Assembly: GCA_002333425.1 (NCBI GenBank)
Contig: DDBL01000099.1
Span: 13,006 to 24,767 of the forward strand
DNA from: Leptospiraceae bacterium UBA2033
GTDB lineage: Bacteria; Spirochaetota; Leptospiria; Leptospirales; Leptospiraceae
Direction: 5' to 3'
DNA length: 11,762 nt
A model generated the notes under the pieces. That model worked only from the letters and a program-made list of their open reading frames with translations. It was not told the origin of the DNA and made no database searches. A program made the translations under genes and the position numbers. This document shows, piece after piece, positions 6,371 to 11,762 of the stretch (within the stretch, counting starts at the first letter, position 1; every line of letters begins with the position of its first letter).

Positions 6371-6401
6371 CCTCTCTGTGCCTTTGTGACTCGGTGGCAA
6401 A
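6371..6401. repeat. Period-8 CACNGAG repeat, single copy
   Basis: Three tandem 8-mers CTCTGTGC, CTTTGTGA, CTCGGTGG (6374-6397) followed by CAAAT match the right arm at 363-390 in the same orientation, with few differences. The copy lies between the stop of the PTPS-family gene and the promoter of the antitoxin, and no inverted partner is near it. Confidence 0.65.
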
Positions 6402-6406
6402 TCTTT

Positions 6407-6808
6407 TTAGACAGGCTCGAAGTAAGCCAAGTTCTCAGGTCCTTCATGAATAACAATTCTATCAACTTTGCCTTTAGCCTTAGTAACTTCTTCTTTGAGT
6501 CCATGATAAAACCAACGCGCAATATTTTCGGAGGTTGGATTGATTCCTTTGAAATCAGGATGGTCGTTGATTAGGATATGATCGATGGAATTTATCAGTT
6601 GCGCCAACTTCTGCTTAGCCGTTAGAAAGTCGAAGCTGATTCCATCGGGGCGAATGTTCTCTTCTCCCGAAAGAAAAATTTCTACTTTCCAAGAGTGACC
6701 GTGACAGGCTTCATCACTTCCATCAGCGTAGTACTTGTACAAATAGTGCGCGGACTCAAAACGCCCTTCGATTCGAATATAAAATTTGCCTTTTTCTTGA
6801 TTGAACAT
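6407..6808 (-). CDS. 6-pyruvoyl-tetrahydropterin synthase/QueD family enzyme, possibly PTPS-III type
   Basis: The family converts dihydroneopterin triphosphate into 6-substituted pterins for queuosine or folate synthesis in the cytoplasm. From the ATG at 6806-6808 the protein has 133 residues, the normal family length. Zinc ligands are His21 (FESAHYL), His36 and His38 (HGH). Downstream are the family blocks ISFDF, the Asp76-His77 pair, PTSENIARW and HEGP (His121, Glu122). The canonical QueD catalytic Cys, four residues before HGH, is absent: that position is Asp32. Glu33 lies three residues before HGH, the arrangement described for PTPS-III proteins that replace FolB. Cys35 sits directly before HGH, an unusual place. 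An upstream ATG (6907) would add 33 low-complexity residues without homology or a ribosome binding site, so I prefer 6808. No other queuosine or folate gene is nearby. Confidence 0.82.
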   Translation of the reverse strand: MFNQEKGKFYIRIEGRFESAHYLYKYYADGSDEACHGHSWKVEIFLSGEENIRPDGISFDFLTAKQKLAQLINSIDHILINDHPDFKGINPTSENIARWFYHGLKEEVTKAKGKVDRIVIHEGPENLAYFEPV

Positions 6809-6953
6809 ATTAATACCAATTACGCAAAATACCAACTCCTGTAACTTTCTTTTTATATCAGGATTAGAATGATTTTCAGGATTACCATGATTAAGAAGTC
6901 TTTGCATTTACGAAAGATTGTAATTGTTCCTACGAACTGTTCACTCAGAATGG

Positions 6954-6980
6954 ATGAAAATGCGACTAAAATGTAAACTA
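6954..6980 (+). other. Displaced original 5' end of the TonB receptor gene
   Basis: ATG 6954 (or ATG 6960, with GGA 5 nt upstream) opens MKMRLKCKL, a basic signal-peptide n-region. The frame is then cut at 6981 by the mobile element. Joining base 6980 directly to 7205 continues in frame into LVLIGFHFLFYNGNLLSEE, the hydrophobic core and cleavage region, and gives a 691-residue receptor. The 9 codons are now separated from the rest of their gene and in a different frame from it. Confidence 0.75.
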
Positions 6981-7202
6981 GAGTTGTTGAAAAATAAAAC
7001 AGAGAGAGTGATTTGGGGTTGTGTAAAAACATGATTTGCTCACAGAGCACACTGAGAACACAGAGAAAAGAATCAATAAAACTTGCGCTGAGTTTGTCGA
7101 ATGCGTCAATACTCTCTGTGAACTCCGTGCCCTCTGTGAGAGATATTTTCTTTGCTTTTACACAGTTCCAAACTTATTCATTTTCTAATTTTTCAACAAC
7201 TC
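6981..7202. mobile_element. 222-bp MITE-like element, TIR 15 bp, TA-flanked
   Basis: The ends GAGTTGTTGAAAAAT (6981-6995) and ATTTTTCAACAACTC (7188-7202) are perfect inverted repeats, each bordered by TA (6979-6980, 7203-7204). This matches the TA duplication made by IS630/Tc1-mariner transposases. Inside, a second pair (7012-7031 and 7153-7172, 16 of 20 identical) and a third pair of three 9-mers each (7039-7065 and 7114-7140) make the whole unit a long imperfect palindrome around a TGAGTTTGTCGAA core (7089-7101). It has no room for a transposase, so it would be a non-autonomous element mobilised in trans. Removal with one TA restores the receptor frame, which is strong support for the exact boundaries. 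The family name is inferred from the TA and TIR only. Confidence 0.8.
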
Positions 7203-9253
7203 TACTTGTTTTGATTGGATTTCATTTTCTATTTTACAACGGAAATCTTCTGAGTGAGGAAATCAAAAAATCTAAAACGGTAGAAGTGATTGGAGTTTCA
7301 CAAGAAGGAGAAGTTGGTAAAACTAAGTCTGTAAAATCTGATCCAACTGGGTTTACGGAAGTCATTGATGCAGAAAAGTTTCGAGGGAAATACACCTCGT
7401 TAACCGACGTGCTGGAACGTGAGGCGGGTGTGCGAGTGCGCAGGTTTGGTGGACTTGGATCTTATTCCACTTTGTCTATTCGTGGATCAAATGCAAACCA
7501 AGTGCGAATCTATGTAGATGGTGTTCCTCTCAATAATGCGCAGGGTGGAGAAGTAAATCTTTCGGATTTATCCTTTGACAACTTAGAAAAAATCGAAATT
7601 TATAAATCAGGATCTTCTCCTGGATTTAGCGGGTCTGCGATAGGCGGAACAGTAAATCTGGTGACAAGTAAAACTTCAAGAAAACCTTCGACTCGATTTG
7701 TAGTTTCGGGTGGGAGTTTAAATACATTCAAACTAAGTGCAAGTCAGAATGGAAGTGTGAATAATGTTCGTTATTCGCTATTTGCTCAACAAGAGAAATC
7801 AGACCAAAATTTTACATTTCGAAATAATAATGGGACTTTTTTTAATACATTCGATGACTTTGATGATAAAAGAAGAAATGCTCAGTTCAATCGTTATAAT
7901 TTTACGGGAAATGTTTCCTTTGATATTAGACAAACTAAGATTACGTTTTTGAATGACTTTAACTACAGACAAAATGGGATCCCAGGACCCGGAAGCAACC
8001 AAACAAAAAAAGTAGAGCGCGAATACATTCGAAATACTACTTCTCTTGGAACTAGCACAAAATCATTCTTATTCACAAATCTAAACCTAGATACAAGGCT
8101 TTTTTATACAGGTGCTAGAGATCATTTGTTCGATCCACTGTCAGAGTTCTCTTCAGGAACACCGAATTCTAAAGCCGATATCCAACAATACGGATTACAT
8201 GTATTACCCTCATTGTATCTTTTAAACTCAAATCAAATACTTCGATTTTTATTTGCTTTTGAACGAGAGACATTTAACCGAGATAGAAGAAATAAATTTG
8301 ACGAAATTACCGATCGTTCTACTCGTAAATTTCGACATCATACCACTTGGCAAATCCAAGACGAAATTCGACTTTTAGAGAAACGTTTGATTTTAACTCC
8401 TACGATTCAGCAGGAACTTTATATTGATAGGTTTAATTCGCAGGATGATTTATTTAGAAACACACAAAATGATCCAAACAAAAAAACAACTCAATATACA
8501 AACTATCGAATGGGGTTACTCGGAATTATCTACAAGAATCCAGAAAATACATTTAGCATAAAAACAAATATTGCACGAGAAAGAAGAATTCCTGACTTTC
8601 TAGAACTTTTCGGAGAAAGAGGCTCTGTAATCGGAAATCTTTCCTTGAAACCGGAACGCAGTGTGAATATGGATGCGGGATTTATTTATGATACACAAAG
8701 AAAGAATATAAAATTTTCCAGTTCGATTGTATATTTCCAGAAGAGTATTACGGATATGATTTTATTTGTTCCCAATTCCCAGTTTACTTTGCGACCGGAA
8801 AATATTGATTCTGCCAGTATTAAGGGAATTGAGTTTACTCAGAATTTAACTCTATTTGAGAGATGGAAAATAGAGTCAAACTATACCTATCAAAAAGCAA
8901 TTAATACCTCGGACACAAGTTATTTAAAAGGAAAGTATCTTCCTCTTCGTCCTCTTCATGAGTGGCATGGAAGTATTAGCCGCCGCTTTGATAATTTTGA
9001 ATTGGGTTTGGAAAATATTTTTATTGGAGCTGTATTTAAAGATCGTGCTAACGAATACCAAAACTACCAACCCGCTAGATGGCTTCATAATATATTTTTT
9101 ACTTATTATATTAAAAAAGCCAGTGAAGAGGATAACCGTGAATTTCTACTGACTCTCGAAATGAAAAACATTACTGACAAACGAGCTGAGGATATTGTTG
9201 GTTATCCTTTGCCGGGTAGAATTTTTTATGGAACTCTCAGTGGTAGATTTTAG
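7013..9253 (+). CDS. TonB-dependent outer-membrane receptor, 5' end replaced by mobile element
   Basis: The open frame gives 746 residues from TTG 7013 (ATG 7031 is the first ATG). Residues 1-63 are translated from the inserted element; native sequence starts at residue 65 with the signal-peptide core LVLIGFHFLFYN and a likely cleavage after LLS (81). VEVIGVS (90-96) may be the TonB box. The plug domain runs about 114-220 with GFTEVID, LREAGV-like LEREAGV, SIRGSNANQVRIYVDGVPLN and AIGGTVNLVT. A 22-strand-type barrel fills the rest, ending in the hallmark terminal Phe (GTLSGRF). Such receptors import siderophores, cobalamin or other scarce ligands using TonB energy; the ligand is not evident. 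With the element in place there is no normal N-terminal signal peptide, so export may fail and the gene may be silent. Undisrupted, the protein would have 691 residues. The next gene converges, 10 bp away. Confidence 0.88.
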   Translation: MGLCKNMICSQSTLRTQRKESIKLALSLSNASILSVNSVPSVRDIFFAFTQFQTYSFSNFSTTLLVLIGFHFLFYNGNLLSEEIKKSKTVEVIGVSQEGEVGKTKSVKSDPTGFTEVIDAEKFRGKYTSLTDVLEREAGVRVRRFGGLGSYSTLSIRGSNANQVRIYVDGVPLNNAQGGEVNLSDLSFDNLEKIEIYKSGSSPGFSGSAIGGTVNLVTSKTSRKPSTRFVVSGGSLNTFKLSASQNGSVNNVRYSLFAQQEKSDQNFTFRNNNGTFFNTFDDFDDKRRNAQFNRYNFTGNVSFDIRQTKITFLNDFNYRQNGIPGPGSNQTKKVEREYIRNTTSLGTSTKSFLFTNLNLDTRLFYTGARDHLFDPLSEFSSGTPNSKADIQQYGLHVLPSLYLLNSNQILRFLFAFERETFNRDRRNKFDEITDRSTRKFRHHTTWQIQDEIRLLEKRLILTPTIQQELYIDRFNSQDDLFRNTQNDPNKKTTQYTNYRMGLLGIIYKNPENTFSIKTNIARERRIPDFLELFGERGSVIGNLSLKPERSVNMDAGFIYDTQRKNIKFSSSIVYFQKSITDMILFVPNSQFTLRPENIDSASIKGIEFTQNLTLFERWKIESNYTYQKAINTSDTSYLKGKYLPLRPLHEWHGSISRRFDNFELGLENIFIGAVFKDRANEYQNYQPARWLHNIFFTYYIKKASEEDNREFLLTLEMKNITDKRAEDIVGYPLPGRIFYGTLSGRF
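7039..7140. repeat. Inverted period-9 NNCACNGAG repeats inside the element
   Basis: The left arm is three tandem 9-mers CTCACAGAG, CACACTGAG, AACACAGAG (7039-7065). The right arm, read on the minus strand, is CTCACAGAG, GGCACGGAG, TTCACAGAG (7140-7114). The spacing is 9 bases, unlike the 8-base spacing of the related repeats at 193-389 and 6371-6401. Confidence 0.75.
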
Positions 9254-9262
9254 TTCTATGAA

Positions 9263-9634
9263 TCAGAAATTATAGTAACTAGCCGGCTCTAATTTACAAA
9301 GTCCACCTTTTGAAATCAGATTGAGTAAATCAATATTTTTAAAATCACATTTATCAATGGGAGCAGCTAAAAAAATAGATTCACATTTTCTAAAATCTTT
9401 TGAGTAGTAGACAACTTCTTCTCTTTCTGATTCTTTCAATGCATTTGTTTTAAATTGTTTTTCTACAAACGAAAAAATATCTAGTGCTTTCGTTGAAGGG
9501 TTTACTCCGCCCGAAGAACATTTGCCAATAGCAATCAAATAAAGTCTTTGCCTTGCTTCATTTTCTGTGATATAACCGGGACCATCGGGCGTGCAGTAAA
9601 GTAAAATTAGAAGGATAGGTAATACAAATTTCAT
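9263..9634 (-). CDS. Small predicted lipoprotein, function unknown
   Basis: The 123-residue protein starts MKFVLPILLILLYC, a short signal peptide with a probable lipidation Cys14 (LLYC). The mature part is mixed charged and has four further cysteines (residues about 39, 83, 95 and 112), which could form two disulphides in the periplasm or at the surface. I do not recognise a named family; small lipoproteins with this pattern are common in Leptospira. It converges with the receptor gene and stands alone, with its own predicted promoter and a hairpin upstream. Confidence 0.65.
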   Translation of the reverse strand: MKFVLPILLILLYCTPDGPGYITENEARQRLYLIAIGKCSSGGVNPSTKALDIFSFVEKQFKTNALKESEREEVVYYSKDFRKCESIFLAAPIDKCDFKNIDLLNLISKGGLCKLEPASYYNF

Positions 9635-9646
9635 ACTGTGAGTTAG

Positions 9647-9675
9647 ACTTTAATTATTGAAAGAGGTTTTGTAAA
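9647..9675 (-). promoter_or_regulatory. Possible promoter of the small lipoprotein gene
   Basis: On the minus strand TTTACA (9675-9670), a 17-bp spacer and TAAAGT (9652-9647) precede the ATG at 9634. The -10 box is weak and the -35 overlaps the terminator-like hairpin, so this is tentative. Confidence 0.35.
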
Positions 9676-9720
9676 AAGATATGTCACAGAAGTTTATTAA
9701 TCTGTGGCATAGCTTTTTAC
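9671..9720 (-). terminator. Hairpin, probable terminator of the carbonic anhydrase-sbtA-sbtB operon
   Basis: Bases 9671-9690 and 9701-9720 are inverted repeats with 18 of 20 matches around a 10-nt loop (AGTTTATTAA). The outer stem is GTAAAAAG/CTTTTTAC, so on the minus strand the hairpin ends in a T run, as an intrinsic terminator would, 17 bp after the last gene of the operon. The stem is symmetrical and could also act on the other strand, or be a repeat: it contains the CACAGA motif. Confidence 0.55.
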
Positions 9721-9736
9721 TCAGTCACTCAATGAA

Positions 9737-10039
9737 TCAAATAAACTTTTCTTTCCTTAAAACTTTTACATCCTGACTAAACGCAATCATTTTATATACA
9801 GGGAAATATTTAGTTTGTAGAAGGCTAAATATTTTTTCTGTGAGTTCATTATTTGCCAAAATTTCTATCCTAATATTTCGTCCTTCCCAGTTGTCGTCGC
9901 GTCTTACACTCAATCCTTCTCCATGGGCTTCACTTACTGTATATCCTTTTACACCTAAAGATTTTAAATCTTCGATAATTCTTTCTTCCAGAACATCTAA
10001 GGAGATAATCGTTATTAGCTGTATTAAACTTAAATTCAT
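9737..10039 (-). CDS. PII-like regulator of SbtA (SbtB-like)
   Basis: The 100-residue protein has the ferredoxin-like beta-alpha-beta layout of the PII superfamily: a strand at 5-14, helix 15-28 (VLEERIIEDLKSLG), GYTVSEAHGEG leading into a short T-loop (about 38-53), strand NIRIEILA (55-62), helix ELTEKIFSLLQ (65-75) and a last strand VYKMIAFSQDVKVL. In cyanobacteria SbtB binds adenine nucleotides and cAMP and inhibits the bicarbonate transporter SbtA from the cytoplasm. The T-loop is not the uridylylated GlnB type (no YRG motif), and the C-terminal CGPxGC redox motif of cyanobacterial SbtB is absent. It overlaps the sbtA stop by 4 nt (ATGA, 10036-10039), with GGAGTG as ribosome binding site. 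The assignment rests on fold plus context. Confidence 0.8.
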   Translation of the reverse strand: MNLSLIQLITIISLDVLEERIIEDLKSLGVKGYTVSEAHGEGLSVRRDDNWEGRNIRIEILANNELTEKIFSLLQTKYFPVYKMIAFSQDVKVLRKEKFI

Positions 10040-11016
10040 ACATTCACTCCAAAAATTATTTTAGCAATCGAAAGATACAAAGGCAAACCTAATACTATAT
10101 TAAATGGGAACGTTATAGCCAGAGCTGATGTTAGATAATACGTAGGGCTTGCTTCTGGAAGTGCAATTCGTATGGCAGCAGGGGCTGCGATATAGGACGC
10201 ACTTGCACATAATACTCCAAAAATAGTTGAACCACCTAATGATAAACCCAAAAATTTTCCTAAATAAATTCCAATGGTCGCATGTAAGATTGGCATAATT
10301 AATCCAAAGAAAATCAGAAAAGGACCTGCTTTAGTTAGATCGCCTAACTTTCTACCTGTCACCAAACCTACTTCCAAAAGAAATAAAGTTAAAACTCCTT
10401 TGAAAGGTGTATCAAAAAGAGGGGCTACTTGTTCGAAACCTTTCTTGCCAGAAAAAAAACCAATTAGAAGTCCACCGACTAGTAGAACAGTTCCTCTTCC
10501 TGCAAATAACTCATGAAATAATTTTCCCCAGGAAGAAGATTTATCATCCTTATTTTGTGTTCTAGCTAAAAATATCGCAACTAGAATGGCAGGGATTTCC
10601 ATGATTGCGAGCATAGTCGGCATAAACCCCTCGAAGCTAACGCCCATTACCTCCATGTAAGAAAGACTTTCACTAAAAGTTACAGCAGATACTGACCCGT
10701 AATGCGCTGCAATCGCTGCTGAATTGACAATACTGAATTTTCCGATTTTATGTAGAATAAAATAAGACCAGACAGGTATTAAACAACACATAAGAATAGC
10801 TCCAAAAGCCGGTTTGTAAAATTCGGACATGGAAGTCGCAGAGAGTTTTACTCCACCTTTGAGTCCAATTGCAAAGAGTAAATAAATTGTTAAACCGATA
10901 TAAAGACCTTCTGGAAATTTAAGATCACTCTTGATAAGAGTTGCAAAAATTCCAAGTGCAAATGCTAAAACCATTGGCGATAAAAGTTTTGCTATGAGAG
11001 AATTAAAAATTTCCAT
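10036..11016 (-). CDS. sbtA: SbtA-family sodium-dependent bicarbonate transporter
   Basis: The 326-residue membrane protein has about ten hydrophobic segments (near 13-29, 36-55, 68-88, 96-115, 132-152, 176-190, 205-220, 231-252, 257-280, 294-322). This is a 5+5 inverted-repeat layout with a soluble loop at about 152-172. Signature stretches of the SbtA (formerly DUF897) family are AAIAAHYGSVSAVTF (100-114), ASASYIAAPAAIRIALPEAS (271-290) and YYLTSALAITFPFNIVLG (293-310), which form the substrate site. The cyanobacterial protein imports bicarbonate with sodium across the inner membrane. The start overlaps the carbonic anhydrase stop by one base (TAATG), with AAGGAG 9 nt upstream. Position between a carbonic anhydrase and a PII-like gene strongly supports the role. 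Confidence 0.9.
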   Translation of the reverse strand: MEIFNSLIAKLLSPMVLAFALGIFATLIKSDLKFPEGLYIGLTIYLLFAIGLKGGVKLSATSMSEFYKPAFGAILMCCLIPVWSYFILHKIGKFSIVNSAAIAAHYGSVSAVTFSESLSYMEVMGVSFEGFMPTMLAIMEIPAILVAIFLARTQNKDDKSSSWGKLFHELFAGRGTVLLVGGLLIGFFSGKKGFEQVAPLFDTPFKGVLTLFLLEVGLVTGRKLGDLTKAGPFLIFFGLIMPILHATIGIYLGKFLGLSLGGSTIFGVLCASASYIAAPAAIRIALPEASPTYYLTSALAITFPFNIVLGLPLYLSIAKIIFGVNV

Positions 11017-11687
11017 TATTTTTTCTCCTTTGAAATTTTATTTAGATAATTGTCAGGGATTAATTCTACTTTGCCGTTTTCAATATGATACACAGCGCCT
11101 ACAATTTTTATTTCTCCGTTTTTTACTTTCTTTGAAAGAACTGGTTCAAGATTTTTTAATTGTTCTACTTGTTTGGCTACGTTAACTTTAACCGCATTTT
11201 CAACTAAATCTCCATCCATTTCCTTTGCAATTTCTGCGGCAGGTTTGATCGCGTTGATAAGAGTTACGATATGTCCTGGAACTTCAGGAACAGTACATGC
11301 AGCTGATACCGCTCCACATTTTGTGTGACCTAAAACTAAGATTAGTTTTGAGTTTAGAGATGTTACGGCAAATTCCATACTTCCCCAAGATGCATAACTC
11401 GAAACTTGACCTGCTGTTCTAATAATAAAAATATCACCCAGTCCTTGATCGAAAATGATTTCATTTGGAACTCTAGAATCTGAACAACCAACGATAACTG
11501 CAAAAGGTTTTTGTCCACTGGCTAGTTCTTTTACCTTTTCAATAGTTTGGTTTGGTCGAATGGATTTACCTGTTAAAAATCTTTTGTTTCCTTCCATAAG
11601 CTTTGCGAGAGCTTCGTCTGGACTGATTTGAGCAAGTAAACTATTTAAAAAACCAATTACAATTAATATAAATAGAGTTATTTTCAT
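11016..11687 (-). CDS. Exported beta-class carbonic anhydrase
   Basis: The enzyme interconverts CO2 and bicarbonate. Zinc-site residues are Cys68, Asp70 and Arg72 in CSDSRVP, and His121 and Cys124 in GHTKCGA. IIRTAGQ and the FDQGLGDIF stretch are also family blocks. The 223-residue protein begins with a clear signal peptide (MKITLFILIVIGFLNSLLAQ), unlike the usual cytoplasmic beta enzymes, so it should act in the periplasm. AGAGGAG 6 nt before the ATG is a strong ribosome binding site. It is the first gene of the operon with sbtA and the PII-like gene. Periplasmic hydration of CO2 would give the transporter its substrate. Confidence is high for the family and the signal peptide, moderate for the proposed pathway. 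Confidence 0.93.
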   Translation of the reverse strand: MKITLFILIVIGFLNSLLAQISPDEALAKLMEGNKRFLTGKSIRPNQTIEKVKELASGQKPFAVIVGCSDSRVPNEIIFDQGLGDIFIIRTAGQVSSYASWGSMEFAVTSLNSKLILVLGHTKCGAVSAACTVPEVPGHIVTLINAIKPAAEIAKEMDGDLVENAVKVNVAKQVEQLKNLEPVLSKKVKNGEIKIVGAVYHIENGKVELIPDNYLNKISKEKK

Positions 11688-11718
11688 TTTTCTCCTCTTT
11701 GATTTACGGATTTTTTAC

Positions 11719-11746
11719 AAAATAATTTATGCGTAAAAATATTCAA
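11719..11746 (-). promoter_or_regulatory. Possible promoter of the carbonic anhydrase-sbtA-sbtB operon
   Basis: On the minus strand TTGAAT (11746-11741), a 16-bp spacer and TATTTT (11724-11719) precede the ribosome binding site by about 25 nt. The surrounding AT-rich DNA offers other pairs, so this is only the best candidate. Confidence 0.35.
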
Positions 11747-11762
11747 GTATTTTAATACATGA

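Noticed and set aside
6809..6907. 33-residue N-terminal extension of the PTPS/QueD gene from ATG 6907
   Set aside because: The extension has no family similarity and no ribosome binding site; the family begins just after the internal Met at 6808.
6809..6953. Metal or cobalamin riboswitch before the TonB receptor
   Set aside because: The gap is only 145 bases and shows no B12-box-like or other recognisable conserved element.
7013..7202. A real 63-residue N-terminal domain of the TonB receptor
   Set aside because: This stretch is the translated inverted-repeat element; it contains repeat-derived peptide and lies upstream of the true signal-peptide core.

Overview
The window is AT-rich DNA from a Gram-negative (diderm) bacterium. 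It has lipid A synthesis (lpxD), a TonB-dependent receptor, an outer-membrane barrel and several lipoproteins with loose lipoboxes (YNC, CFC, LYC). Together with the dispersed CACAGAG-type repeats, this looks most like Leptospira or a close relative. That placement is an inference from style and gene content; no marker gene is present.

Layout. Positions 1-138 hold the 3' end of rdgB. Positions 139-453 are non-coding, with an inverted pair of CACAGAG-type repeats. Positions 454-2244 are lpxD and an exported SGNH hydrolase on the + strand. Positions 2279-2834 are a PIN-type toxin-antitoxin module whose toxin is broken. Positions 2838-5610 are a three-gene minus-strand operon: a Kelch-propeller lipoprotein, an outer-membrane barrel and an LVIVD-propeller lipoprotein. 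Positions 5669-6338 are an intact Phd/VapC-type module with its promoter and operator. Positions 6407-6808 encode a PTPS/QueD-family enzyme. Positions 6954-9253 are a TonB-dependent receptor gene. Positions 9263-9634 encode a small cysteine-containing lipoprotein. Positions 9737-11687 are a minus-strand operon: exported beta-carbonic anhydrase, SbtA-type bicarbonate transporter and SbtB-like PII protein.

The strongest observation is at 6979-7204. A 222-bp element with 15-bp terminal inverted repeats, flanked by TA dinucleotides, sits inside the signal-peptide codons of the TonB receptor. Removing it with one TA rejoins the two sides in frame and recreates a textbook signal peptide (MKMRLKCKLLVLIGFHFLFY...). 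The reading frame that now crosses the element codes for a chimeric N terminus made from transposon DNA. The element is a long imperfect palindrome containing period-9 CACAGAG repeats and a TTCGACAAACTCA core; both motif types also occur, in different form, at 169-389.

The carbonic anhydrase-SbtA-SbtB operon is the clearest functional unit. An exported carbonic anhydrase would make bicarbonate outside the inner membrane, SbtA would import it with sodium, and the PII-like protein would gate SbtA. The three genes overlap by 1 and 4 nt. In the PTPS/QueD-family enzyme the usual Cys of CxxxHGH is replaced by an ExxHGH arrangement, which points to the PTPS-III (folate pathway) subtype rather than queuosine synthesis. 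Both toxin-antitoxin modules have sigma70-like promoters whose -10 box lies only 6-7 nt from the ATG, so their messages may be leaderless.
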